Positions 15,978-24,307 of a DNA stretch of 63,868 nucleotides are shown here, piece after piece. Origin of the DNA: Microbacterium sp. (GTDB lineage: Bacteria; Actinomycetota; Actinomycetes; Actinomycetales; Microbacteriaceae). The position numbers were made by a program, and so were the translations under genes. Under the pieces are notes generated by a model that was given only the letters and a program-made list of their open reading frames with translations, ran no database searches and was not told the DNA's origin. Within the stretch, counting starts at the first letter, position 1; every line of letters begins with the position of its first letter. The stretch spans positions 1 to 63,868 of the forward strand of contig JAGIAK010000005.1 in NCBI GenBank assembly GCA_017744855.1. The letters are read 5' to 3'.

Positions 15978-17155
15978 TGGCGCTCGCCGCGGCGGACATC
16001 GCCCTCATCGCCCTGACCTGCGTGCTGTGCGCGGCCGTCGTCGCGGCCGCGGCGCTGCTCGTGCTGCGGATGCTGCGACGCCGCACCGTGATGGCGCAGC
16101 TGCTGATCGTGGCCTGCGCCGGCACGGCGGCGATGACGGCATCCGTGCTGGCGATCTCGGTGGAGATGTACATCTCCGAGCACGACCTCACCGTGCTCGT
16201 CGTCGTCATCGGGGTGTCGCTGGTGCTCGGTGTCGTCGTCGCGTGGGTCGTCGCGCGGGCGGCGCGTGCATCGCTCGACCGGTTCGCCGCGTCGCTGGAG
16301 CGGGTCGGCGGCGGTGCCGTGGTCGGGGCGGAGCCATCGGGCTGGGGCGAGCTCGACGATCTGTCTGCGCAGCTCGCCGAGGTCTCGGCGAAGGTCGATG
16401 CCGCGCGGGCGGAGCTCGAGCAGCTGGACTCGGCGCGGCGGAGGTTCTTCGCGTGGATCTCCCACGATCTGCGGACCCCGCTCACGGCGATGCGGGCGCT
16501 CGCCGAGTCGGTGGAGGAAGGGGCGTCCGACACACCCGAGCGTTTCGCGGGGGAGGTGCGCGCTCAGGTGGAGACGATGAGCCGTATGGTCGACGACCTG
16601 TTCGAGCTGTCGAAGCTGACGTCCGGATCCGTGCAGTTGCATACCGAGCAGGTCGGGCTGCGGGAGGTGGTGTCCGACGCCGTGGCGGACGTGCGCACGG
16701 CGGCGGCGCAGCGGGGCCTGCGCATCGTCGAGCGCGGCATCGGCGGACAGGTGCTGTGGGCGGACCCGCACCAGCTGGGCCGGATCATCGTCAACCTGCT
16801 CGCCAACGCGGTGCGGTACGCGCCGGCCGGCACCGAGATCGTGATCTCGGCGACCGAGGTCGACGGGCGGCGTCTGGTGCTCGGCATCCTCGACCACGGC
16901 GCGGGAGTGGCGGTTGAGGACCTCGATCGCATGTTCGACGTCGGCTGGCGGGAGGATCCGGCGCGCAGCTCGGCGACAGGCGGGCTGGTCTCGTCGGGAG
17001 CAGGACTCGGGCTCTCGATCGCCAGGGGCCTCGCACGTGCGCACGGCGGCGACGTCGTGGCCGAGGTCACAGCCGACGGGTTCCTGATGAACGTGACACT
17101 GCCCTACGGCTCGGATCAGGCCGCAGCGACGCCGATGTCGGAGGCCTGGTCATAG
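15974..17155 (+). CDS. Membrane sensor histidine kinase
   Basis: A 393-residue sensor kinase, partner of the preceding regulator. Three hydrophobic segments (about 5-30, 39-63 and 72-95) leave only short external loops, so it probably senses within the membrane or via a partner. A linker with coiled-coil character follows (124-155). The H-box is RRFFAWISHDLRTPL with His164. The ATPase half has the N-box (IIVNLLANAVRYAP), G1 (DHGAGV) and G2 (GAGLGLSIARGLARAHGG) motifs. Its TAG stop is shared with the -10 hexamer of the next gene. Confidence 0.93.
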   Translation: MMALAAADIALIALTCVLCAAVVAAAALLVLRMLRRRTVMAQLLIVACAGTAAMTASVLAISVEMYISEHDLTVLVVVIGVSLVLGVVVAWVVARAARASLDRFAASLERVGGGAVVGAEPSGWGELDDLSAQLAEVSAKVDAARAELEQLDSARRRFFAWISHDLRTPLTAMRALAESVEEGASDTPERFAGEVRAQVETMSRMVDDLFELSKLTSGSVQLHTEQVGLREVVSDAVADVRTAAAQRGLRIVERGIGGQVLWADPHQLGRIIVNLLANAVRYAPAGTEIVISATEVDGRRLVLGILDHGAGVAVEDLDRMFDVGWREDPARSSATGGLVSSGAGLGLSIARGLARAHGGDVVAEVTADGFLMNVTLPYGSDQAAATPMSEAWS

Positions 17156-17158
17156 GCT
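17153..17158 (+). promoter_or_regulatory. Candidate leaderless -10 (TAGGCT) of the M13 peptidase
   Basis: TAGGCT lies 6 nt before the ATG at 17165, and its TAG is the stop codon of the histidine kinase. Confidence 0.5.
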
Positions 17159-17164
17159 GGTCGC

Positions 17165-19129
17165 ATGACAGACGTCCTTCCCTCTGGCCTGGCCACCGAA
17201 GAGTTCAGCTCCGACATCCGCCCGCAGGACGACCTGTACCGGCACGTCAACGGCGAATGGCTCGCGCGCACCGAGATCCCCGGCGACAAGGCGCGCTGGG
17301 GCTCCTTCCACATGCTCGCCGAGCAGGCCGAGAAAGACGTGCGCGCGATCATCGAGGAGTCGCAGGATGCCGCGGAGGGCACCCTCGCGCGCAAGATCGG
17401 CGACCTGTTCGCGAGCTTCATGGACACCGACCGCATCGCCGCCGCCGGCGTCGCCCCGCTGGCGGAGACCCTGGCCGAGATCGATGCGCTCGACGGCATC
17501 CCCGCCTTCCTGCGCACCGTCGGCGCCTACGACCGCGACGGCCGCGCGGCGATCATCGGCCTCTACGTCGACGGCGACCCCGGCGACCCGGAGCGCTACC
17601 TCCCCGTGCTGCTGCAGGGTGGACTGTCGCTGCCCGACGAGAGCTACTTCCGCCTCGACACCTTCGCCGAGACGCGTGCCGCCTACCGTGCTCACCTCGA
17701 GCGGCTGCTCGGGCTCGCAGGCATCGCCGACGCCGCGGCCCAGGCCGACCGCGCGATCGCGCTCGAGACCGAGCTGGCAGGCCACCACTGGGACAACGTG
17801 CGCAGCCGCGATGCGGTCGAGACGTACAACCTGAAGACCTGGGACGAGCTGCAGGAACTGGTCGGCGTCGACCTCGGCCCGTGGCGCGACGCGGTCACCC
17901 CGTCGAACCCCGTCGCGTTCGACGAGGTCGTCGTCTCGCAGCCCAGCTTCTTCGAAGCACTCGGCACACTGCTGACCGAGGAGCGGCTCGACGACTGGAA
18001 GGCCTGGCTGCGGGCGAAGGTCGTGCACGCGGCCGCCCCTTACCTCACCGACGACCTCGTGCAGGAGAACTTCGCGTTCTACGGCACCGAGCTCACCGGC
18101 GTCCCGACCATCCGCGAGCGCTGGAAGCGCGGCGTCTCCCTCACCGAGGGCGCGCTGGGAGAGGCGATCGGCAAGGTCTACGTCGAGCGGCACTATCCGC
18201 CGACGGCGAAGGCCGCGATGGACGAGCTCGTCGGCAACCTCGTCGAGGCGTACCGGCAGAGCATCGCCGAGCTCGAGTGGATGACGGCCGAGACCCGCGA
18301 GCGCGCGCTCGCCAAGCTCGAGGCGTTCACGCCCAAGATCGGTCACCCCGACGTGTGGCGCGACTACTCCTCGCTCGCGATCGACCGCGACGACCTCTTC
18401 GGCAACGTCCGCCGGGCGTCGATCTTCGAGCACGATCGCAACATCGACAAGGTGGGCGCGCCCATCGACCGCACCGAGTGGCACATGCCGCCGCAGATGG
18501 TGAACGCGTACTACAACCCCTCGATGAACGAGATCGTGTTCCCCGCAGCCATCCTCCAGTACCCGTTCTTCGACGCGTCGCGCGACGCGGCGGCCAACTA
18601 CGGCGGCATCGGCGCGGTCATCGGCCACGAGATCGGGCACGGATTCGACGACCAGGGCAGCCGGTACGACGGCGACGGCCGTCTGCAGGACTGGTGGACG
18701 GATGACGATCGCACGGCGTTCGAGGAGCGGACGAAGGCGCTCATCGCGCAGTACGACGCTCTGGTTCCCGAGGGGCTCGACGCCGAGCACCACGTGAACG
18801 GCGCGCTGACAATCGGCGAGAACATCGGCGACCTCGGCGGTCTGGGCATCGCGCTCAAGGCCTACGAGCTGTCCCTCGGCGGCGCCGAGGCTCCGGTGAT
18901 CGACGGGTACACGGGCGTGCAGCGGCTGCTGCTGTCGTGGGGTCAGGTGTGGCAGCAGAAGAGCCGCGAGGCCGAGACGCTGCGGCTGCTGACGATCGAC
19001 CCGCACTCGCCGAACGAGTTCCGCTGCAACCAGATCGCCCGCAACATCGACGCGTTCTACGAGGCGTTCGGGGTCACCGAGTCCGATGCGCTGTGGCTGC
19101 CTCAGGAGTCGCGCGTCACCATCTGGTGA
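17165..19129 (+). CDS. M13-family (neprilysin/PepO-like) zinc metallopeptidase
   Basis: A 654-residue M13 oligopeptidase. The zinc motif HEIGH is at 488-492 (VIGHEIGHGFDDQG), with the third ligand Glu in ENIGDLGG about 55 residues later. The substrate-orienting NAYYNPSMNEIVFPA segment and the final CNQIARNIDAFYEAFGV region are also typical. No signal peptide or membrane anchor is present, so it is probably cytosolic like bacterial PepO enzymes and degrades small peptides. It is followed by a clear hairpin terminator. Confidence 0.95.
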   Translation: MTDVLPSGLATEEFSSDIRPQDDLYRHVNGEWLARTEIPGDKARWGSFHMLAEQAEKDVRAIIEESQDAAEGTLARKIGDLFASFMDTDRIAAAGVAPLAETLAEIDALDGIPAFLRTVGAYDRDGRAAIIGLYVDGDPGDPERYLPVLLQGGLSLPDESYFRLDTFAETRAAYRAHLERLLGLAGIADAAAQADRAIALETELAGHHWDNVRSRDAVETYNLKTWDELQELVGVDLGPWRDAVTPSNPVAFDEVVVSQPSFFEALGTLLTEERLDDWKAWLRAKVVHAAAPYLTDDLVQENFAFYGTELTGVPTIRERWKRGVSLTEGALGEAIGKVYVERHYPPTAKAAMDELVGNLVEAYRQSIAELEWMTAETRERALAKLEAFTPKIGHPDVWRDYSSLAIDRDDLFGNVRRASIFEHDRNIDKVGAPIDRTEWHMPPQMVNAYYNPSMNEIVFPAAILQYPFFDASRDAAANYGGIGAVIGHEIGHGFDDQGSRYDGDGRLQDWWTDDDRTAFEERTKALIAQYDALVPEGLDAEHHVNGALTIGENIGDLGGLGIALKAYELSLGGAEAPVIDGYTGVQRLLLSWGQVWQQKSREAETLRLLTIDPHSPNEFRCNQIARNIDAFYEAFGVTESDALWLPQESRVTIW

Positions 19130-19163
19130 GCGTCTCCGCTGCCGTCGCCGTCGGGTGAGCGCA

Positions 19164-19204
19164 GCCGCGGTGGACGGCCCGGATGACGGGTCGGCCACCG
19201 TGGC
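19164..19204 (+). terminator. Hairpin terminator after the M13 peptidase
   Basis: An arm at 19164-19181 pairs with 19187-19204 apart from one mismatch and two G-U pairs, around a 5-nt loop. Confidence 0.65.
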
Positions 19205-19375
19205 GTCTCCGCCTCAGACGGCGTTCTCGTGCGGTCGCGCGAACCGAGCATGACGATCAGGCGACCGTTTCACGCAGTCTGTGGGGCTTCCCCATCCGGC
19301 GGGGTTACGATATCGGTGCTGGGGCGCGTCGAGTCCTCAGCATCCCGCCAATCCACCCCCCTGTAAGGATCACGC

Positions 19376-20344
19376 GTGGGCGCTTCCGAGCCTGTAGACG
19401 GGCCGCAGAACTCCCTGGTGCCCGGTTCCGGCACCAGTTCCGAGGGTGCACCACCGTCCGACGGCCGCCGTTCGCAGCGCACCAGCCGCCGGCTGCCGCG
19501 ACGTGCCGCCGCTGGACGGCGGTCGTTCACGTCCACGCTGCGCTCGCTCGAGCAGCTCGCCGACGCCGGCGCTCAGGTCTCGGTGCACGTCGTCGACCTC
19601 GACAGTCACGTGCACGTCCTCGCGGGCGACGATCACGTCACGATGCCCGTCGCCGGGCTCGGCGTGGTGCCGCTGCTCATCGAGGTCGCGGCCGGGTTCG
19701 AGGCCGGTGTGCTCGACCCGCTCGAGATCGTCGACCGTGCGGGCATCGACCCGGTGTCGACCTCGGGCGTCTGGCGCCATCTGCACGCGCCTGCCCTGCC
19801 GCTGGAGGACCTCGCCGTGCTCGCCGCCACCGCCGGCGACCCCATCGCCGTGAATGCGCTGTTGCAGCGCGTCGGTCACGACCGCGTCCGCGAGCGCATC
19901 GACTCGCTGGGGCTGCGGCGCACCGCCCTGCTCGATCGGTTCCGCGACCAGCGCGGCCCCGACGACGCCCCTCAGGTCGCAGTCGGCTCGGCGAGGGAGC
20001 TCGCGGGGCTGTTCTCCGCGCTCGTGAACTCCCAGGTCGTCGACGCCGCCGTCAGCGCGCAGGTGTCGGAGTGGCTCAGCCTCAACCAGGACCTCAGCCT
20101 GGTCGCATCCGCCACCGGCCTCGACCCCTTCGCGCACGACCACGACGCCCACGGCCTGCTGTTCATCAACAAGACCGGTCGCGATCGCGGCGTGCGCGCC
20201 GAGGCCGGCGTGCTCGCCGGACCCCGCGCCGGCGTCGCCTACTCGCTCATCGTCTGCTTCGACGACCTGTCGATCTCGCACCGGCTGCGCGCCCACGACG
20301 CGTTCCGCGTGCTCGGCGTCGAGCTGATGGAGTACACGCACTAG
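19376..20344 (+). CDS. Beta-lactamase-fold protein with degenerate active site
   Basis: A 322-residue protein with an overall class A beta-lactamase/serine hydrolase layout after a basic, disordered N-terminus (1-50). VSVHVVDLDSHVHVLAGDDHVTMPVAG parallels the strand-to-SxxK region, but at 93-97 the SxxK residues are replaced (AGLGV: no Ser, no Lys). The SDN-like loop reads AGDPIAVN (153-160). The KTG triad is kept at 266-268 (FINKTGRDRGVRAEAG). It has no signal peptide. It is therefore likely non-catalytic, or a binding or regulatory relative. Starts at GTG 19376 after a taagga RBS. Transcribed alone. Confidence 0.75.
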   Translation: MGASEPVDGPQNSLVPGSGTSSEGAPPSDGRRSQRTSRRLPRRAAAGRRSFTSTLRSLEQLADAGAQVSVHVVDLDSHVHVLAGDDHVTMPVAGLGVVPLLIEVAAGFEAGVLDPLEIVDRAGIDPVSTSGVWRHLHAPALPLEDLAVLAATAGDPIAVNALLQRVGHDRVRERIDSLGLRRTALLDRFRDQRGPDDAPQVAVGSARELAGLFSALVNSQVVDAAVSAQVSEWLSLNQDLSLVASATGLDPFAHDHDAHGLLFINKTGRDRGVRAEAGVLAGPRAGVAYSLIVCFDDLSISHRLRAHDAFRVLGVELMEYTH

Positions 20345-20401
20345 CGTTCCGTCCCGCCGAGTGTCCGTATTCGGGCCGTGGGCCCGTGTCCGGGGCCGAC
20401 G

Positions 20402-20482
20402 CGCTTCGCAAGGACGAACGCGCTTCGCAAGGACGGACTCGCTTCGCAAGGACGGGCTCGCGAGATTCGTCCTTGCGAAGCG
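20402..20482. repeat. Triple 15-bp direct repeat plus one inverted copy
   Basis: CGCTTCGCAAGGACG occurs at 20402-20416, 20421-20435 and 20440-20454 (19-bp period), and its exact inverse complement at 20468-20482. The third and fourth copies make a perfect 15-bp hairpin with a 13-nt loop; the first copy pairs over 17 bp with the inverse. It may end transcription of the upstream gene, or be a dispersed repeat. Confidence 0.8.
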
Positions 20483-20539
20483 TCGTCATCCTCGTGACGT
20501 GCGAGCCGGGTGGCGGCGCGAGCCGCGAGGCGGGGCCGC

Positions 20540-20545
20540 TAGCAT
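20540..20545 (+). promoter_or_regulatory. Candidate leaderless -10 (TAGCAT)
   Basis: TAGCAT lies 6 nt before the ATG at 20552. Confidence 0.45.
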
Positions 20546-20551
20546 CGTCGG

Positions 20552-20953
20552 ATGCCGTATGCAGACTGGACCCCGCATCGCCGCGACGACGGCGAGCTGC
20601 TGGGATGGATCCGCCCCGAGGGCGAGGAGTGGGTGGCCGTCGACGTGCTCGGACGCACGGCATCCGATCCCGTCGAATGGCTGGACGCGGAGGCCGCGCT
20701 CGAGGAGCGGGGGATCGCGTGGTTGGCCGACCCGTGGATGCTCGAGGACGAGGGCGATCGTCCGCTGCGGGTGCGGATCGTCGAGGCCACTCCCGACGAG
20801 GAAGGCGTTCCCGGCCGCATCGTGGTGAAGATCGACGACTTCGGCGACATGACCCGGCCGGCGACGACGCAGTACACGCTGCCCTGGCCGATCCCGTCGC
20901 GGCTGCGGGCACCGCGCGACGGCGACCCCGACCCCCGCGAGATCACCCGCTGA
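20552..20953 (+). CDS. Conserved hypothetical protein
   Basis: A 133-residue acidic soluble protein (MPYADWTPHRRDDGELLGWI), rich in Trp and Pro, with no membrane segment. Alternating strand-like stretches (EWVAVDVLG, RPLRVRIVEATPD, GRIVVKIDDFG) suggest a small beta fold. I do not recognise a domain. It is probably transcribed alone, convergent with the DHA2 transporter. Confidence 0.75.
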   Translation: MPYADWTPHRRDDGELLGWIRPEGEEWVAVDVLGRTASDPVEWLDAEAALEERGIAWLADPWMLEDEGDRPLRVRIVEATPDEEGVPGRIVVKIDDFGDMTRPATTQYTLPWPIPSRLRAPRDGDPDPREITR

Positions 20954-20989
20954 GCGACCACGCCGAGCGTGCGGCCTCCGCTGCCCGGA

Positions 20990-22432
20990 TCAGCTCGGCA
21001 GCGACGGGTGCTGCTCGGTCGTGCCCTGGCGCGGGATGAACAGCGACAGCACGACGGTGACGACGCCCGCCGCGATCGCGAGCCAGAAGCACAGCTCGAA
21101 GGCGTCGCGCGTCGGCACGGTGACGCCGCCGATGCGCACGCTCATCGAGGCGAGCACACCGCCCATGACCGCGGAGGCGCTCGACGTGCCCACCGAGCGG
21201 AACAGGGCGTTGAGTCCGTTGGAAGCGCCCGTCTCGTGCGCGGGCACCGAGCGCATGATGATCATCGGCATGGCGGCGAACGTGAAGCCGATGCCCACAC
21301 CGATCAGCAGGTTCGCGACGAGGATGTGCCAGACCTCCGTCGACCACAGCAGCACGAACACGTAGGCGAGAACGATCGCGACGGCGCCCGCGGTGAACAG
21401 CGGCCGCGGTCCGACCGTGCGCTCCAACCAGCCGGACAGCGGGGAGATCACCATCATCACGAGTCCCGCCGGCATCACCACGAGCGCGGCGGAGATCATG
21501 TCGAGTCCGAAACCGGAGCCGCCGGCGACGGGCATCTCCAGCATCTGCGGGAACGTCACGTTCGACGCGAACAGGGCGAAGCCCATGCCGATCGCCGCGA
21601 TGTTGGTGAACAGCACGGCGGGGCGCGCGGCGACGCGGAGGTCGAGCAGCGGGTCGGTCGTGCGCAGCTGGTACCGGCCCCACACGAGCAGCACGAGCAG
21701 ACCGCCGAGGATGCAGCCGAGGCTGGCGGGGGAGGTCCAGCCCCACTCCGCACCGCGCGAGACGAAGAGCAGGATGCCGGTGAGCCCGGCCGCCAGCCCG
21801 ATCGCGCCGATGACGTCGAGGCGACCGGGGGAGCGCAGCACGTCCTCGGGAACGACGAGCAGCACGAGTACGAGACCGACCACTCCGAGGGCGGCGGCGA
21901 GCCAGAACAGCGCGTGCCAGTCGGCGTTCATGGCGAGGTACGCTGCCACCGGCATGCCGATCGCACCGCCGACGCCCATCGTCGCGCTCATCAGCGCGAC
22001 GGCGGTGCCGAGCCGCTCCGGCGGGAGCACGTCGCGCATGATCGCGATGCCGAGCGGTACGACGCCGGTCACGGCCCCCTGCAGCGCCCTGCCGATGATG
22101 ACGCCGACGATCGAGCCGGAGAGCGCGGCGATCAGCGAGCCGACGGCGAGCAGCGCGAGCAGCACGACGGCCACCCTGCGCTTGCCGTACATATCGCCCA
22201 GCCGACCTGAGATCGGCGTCGCGACGGCGGCCACGAGCAGCGTGATCGTGACGACCCACGTGGTGTCCTCGCGGGAGGAGTGCAGAAGCTCGGGGAGCTC
22301 GGCCTGCAGCGGCACGACGAGCGTGAACATGAACGACGAGCAGAGTCCGGCGAAGGCGAGCACCGCCACGATCGCCCACCGTGGCGCCGAACGCGACAGC
22401 CTTCTTCTCGCCCTGTCGTCGTCTGCACCCAT
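20990..22432 (-). CDS. MFS transporter, DHA2 (14-TM drug:H+ antiporter) type
   Basis: A 480-residue major facilitator with about 14 predicted membrane helices. The motif A equivalent GRLGDMYGKRRV is in the first cytoplasmic loop, and the motif C region is ATMGVGGAIGMPVAAYLA. The N-terminus (AIVAVLAFAGLCSSFMFTLVVPLQAELPELL) is typical of EmrB/QacA relatives. Likely a proton-coupled exporter of toxic compounds; no local regulator gene indicates the substrate. Divergent from the FMN-dependent oxidase, and both genes have leaderless-type promoters. Confidence 0.92.
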   Translation of the reverse strand: MGADDDRARRRLSRSAPRWAIVAVLAFAGLCSSFMFTLVVPLQAELPELLHSSREDTTWVVTITLLVAAVATPISGRLGDMYGKRRVAVVLLALLAVGSLIAALSGSIVGVIIGRALQGAVTGVVPLGIAIMRDVLPPERLGTAVALMSATMGVGGAIGMPVAAYLAMNADWHALFWLAAALGVVGLVLVLLVVPEDVLRSPGRLDVIGAIGLAAGLTGILLFVSRGAEWGWTSPASLGCILGGLLVLLVWGRYQLRTTDPLLDLRVAARPAVLFTNIAAIGMGFALFASNVTFPQMLEMPVAGGSGFGLDMISAALVVMPAGLVMMVISPLSGWLERTVGPRPLFTAGAVAIVLAYVFVLLWSTEVWHILVANLLIGVGIGFTFAAMPMIIMRSVPAHETGASNGLNALFRSVGTSSASAVMGGVLASMSVRIGGVTVPTRDAFELCFWLAIAAGVVTVVLSLFIPRQGTTEQHPSLPS

Positions 22433-22438
22433 CGATCC

Positions 22439-22444
22439 AGGCTA
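22439..22444 (-). promoter_or_regulatory. Candidate leaderless -10 (TAGCCT) of the DHA2 gene
   Basis: TAGCCT on the minus strand lies 6 nt before the ATG at 22432. Confidence 0.45.
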
Positions 22445-22491
22445 TCGGCGGCCGGGGACACCGAGGCCGCCCGCGGCGTTCTCGTGCTGAC

Positions 22492-22497
22492 TAGCAT
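22492..22497 (+). promoter_or_regulatory. Candidate leaderless -10 (TAGCAT) of the FMN oxidase gene
   Basis: TAGCAT lies 6 nt before the ATG at 22504. Confidence 0.45.
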
Positions 22498-22503
22498 GGG
22501 CGC

Positions 22504-23829
22504 ATGGTCACGAGCAGCGTCGCTCCCGACGATCCCGCAGCCGCCAGGGGCATCTCCCGGCGCACCCAGTCCGACATCTACCGTGCGGGCATCAGCGGCA
22601 CCAGGCCATCCGTGCCGGTCGATCCCGACCGGCTGGAAGCGGCCGCCCGCCGTGCCCTGAGCGCTGAGGCCTTCGCCTACATCGCCGGAGGAGCCGGCGC
22701 CGAGCAGACGATGGCCGCGAACCGCGACGCTTTCGACCGCTGGCAGGTCTGGCCCCGTCCGCTCCGCGACGTATCGGAGCGGGACCTGGGCGTCGACTTC
22801 CTCGGCATCCGTCGTCCCTCGCCGTTGATCCTGGCTCCCCTCGGCGTCATGGAGATGGCGCACGCGGATGCCGATCTCGCGGTCGCGCGCGCGGCGGCAT
22901 CCACCGGGGTCCCGTACACGCTGTCGAACCAGGCGTCGTACCCGATGGAGGAGACCGCGCGGTCGGCGCCGGGAGGATCCCGGCTCTTCCAGCTGTACTG
23001 GTCGGCGTCAGACGAGCTGAACGCCTCCCTGCTCGCACGGGCCGAGGCCTCCGGGTGCGAGGCGATCGTGGTGACTCTCGACACCCACCTGCTCGGCTGG
23101 CGCACGCGCGACCTCGACCTCGCCTACCTCCCGTTCACGCGCGGCATGGGCATCGCGCAGTACACGAGCGACCCGGTGTTCCAGCGCCTCGTGCGCGAGC
23201 GGGTGCGGATGCCGCGTGCCGCGGGTGCACCAGGGGTGAAGGTGACCCCGAAGGCGGTGGCCGCCGCTCTGACGATCGCGCGCAAGGGCGCCCCGCTCAC
23301 CGGCGGCGGGCTGCGCGACGGGCTGCGGTCGCCGCTGCCGCGCGCCGCCGTCGAGACGTTCCTCGATGTGTTCTCGACCCCCGCGCTCACGTGGGGCCAC
23401 CTCGCGAAGGCGCGCGAGTGGACGACCCTGCCGATCATCCTCAAGGGCATCGTGCACCCAGACGACGCCCGGCACGCGATCGATGCCGGCGTCGACGGCC
23501 TCTGGATCTCCAATCACGGCGGTCGGCAGATCGACAGGTCAGTGCCGACGCTCGCCGTGCTGCCCGAGATCGCCGACATCGTCGGCGGACGGATGCCGGT
23601 GGTCTTCGACTCGGGCGTGCGAGGGGGAGCAGATGTCGCCATCGCCCTCGCCCTGGGCGCGACGGTCGTCGCCCTCGGACGCCCCTACGCCTACGGGCTC
23701 GGCATCGCGGGGGAGGAGGGGGTGCGCGACGTCATCCGCAACGTGCTCGCCGAGCTCGATATCACCCTCGGGCTCGCGGGCCTGACCTCGATCGCCGAAC
23801 TGGATCGGAGTGCGCTGCGACCGGTGTGA
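22504..23829 (+). CDS. FMN-dependent alpha-hydroxy-acid oxidase (lactate 2-monooxygenase-like)
   Basis: A 441-residue enzyme of the lactate/glycolate oxidase family, which oxidises 2-hydroxyacids to 2-oxoacids through FMN. Seen in order: AFAYIAGGAGAEQTM near the N-terminus, PLILAPLGVMEMAH, FQLYWSASDE, VVTLDTHLLGWRTRDLD, LPIILKGIVHPDDA (with the FMN-binding Lys), the active-site segment GLWISNHGGRQIDRSVPT (His-Gly-Gly-Arg) and MPVVFDSGVRGGADVAIALALGA. The long loop after the DTHLLGWR segment is typical of the lactate 2-monooxygenase branch. Physiological substrate unproven. Confidence 0.92.
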   Translation: MVTSSVAPDDPAAARGISRRTQSDIYRAGISGTRPSVPVDPDRLEAAARRALSAEAFAYIAGGAGAEQTMAANRDAFDRWQVWPRPLRDVSERDLGVDFLGIRRPSPLILAPLGVMEMAHADADLAVARAAASTGVPYTLSNQASYPMEETARSAPGGSRLFQLYWSASDELNASLLARAEASGCEAIVVTLDTHLLGWRTRDLDLAYLPFTRGMGIAQYTSDPVFQRLVRERVRMPRAAGAPGVKVTPKAVAAALTIARKGAPLTGGGLRDGLRSPLPRAAVETFLDVFSTPALTWGHLAKAREWTTLPIILKGIVHPDDARHAIDAGVDGLWISNHGGRQIDRSVPTLAVLPEIADIVGGRMPVVFDSGVRGGADVAIALALGATVVALGRPYAYGLGIAGEEGVRDVIRNVLAELDITLGLAGLTSIAELDRSALRPV

Positions 23830-23838
23830 CAGCGGGCG

Positions 23839-24258
23839 TCAGCGGGCCTGCGACGGGAGCACGAAGTCCCCCGTCTCTCCGGGGTTGACCGCGATCTCCC
23901 AGCGGAACCCGTCGGGGTCGGTGAAGTAGCCCGAGTAGCCGCCCCACTCCCTCTGTGTGCCGGGGCTCACCGGGGCGCCGAGCAGCGCGGCCTCGGCGAG
24001 CACGTCGTCGACCTCGGCGGGGGTCGCGAGGTTGTGGGCGAGCGTGAGCGGGGCGAGCCCGACGGCCGGGGCCTCGCCGATCTCGGCGGTGAAACCGTCG
24101 ACCGACCACAGGGAGAGGATCAGCCTCTCCGCGACGGGCAGCATCAGCACGTCGTCGCCGGCGAAGATCGGCTCCCAGCCGAGCCCGTCGACGTAGAACG
24201 CCCTGCTGCGGGCGAGATCGGACACGGCGAGGGTGATGAAGCTGACGCGCTGTTCCAT
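23839..24258 (-). CDS. VOC-superfamily (glyoxalase-like) protein
   Basis: A 139-residue vicinal-oxygen-chelate protein with two beta-alpha-beta-beta-beta modules: VSFITLAVSDLARSRAFYVDGLGWE at the start and WGGYSGYFTDPDGFRWEIAVNP near the end. The Glu of RWEIA is a usual metal ligand, but the first-module His is not obvious, so a metal-dependent activity is uncertain. These proteins range from glyoxalase to antibiotic-binding proteins. Convergent with the FMN oxidase (9-bp gap). Confidence 0.85.
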   Translation of the reverse strand: MEQRVSFITLAVSDLARSRAFYVDGLGWEPIFAGDDVLMLPVAERLILSLWSVDGFTAEIGEAPAVGLAPLTLAHNLATPAEVDDVLAEAALLGAPVSPGTQREWGGYSGYFTDPDGFRWEIAVNPGETGDFVLPSQAR

Positions 24259-24307
24259 GCGGCGAGTCTGCCACCGGCATCCGACATCCGGAACCCGGCT
24301 GCTCCGC

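Noticed and set aside
17150..19198. 682-residue open frame antisense to the M13 peptidase
   Set aside because: No recognisable domain and composition typical of a shadow; the plus-strand gene has an intact HEIGH site.
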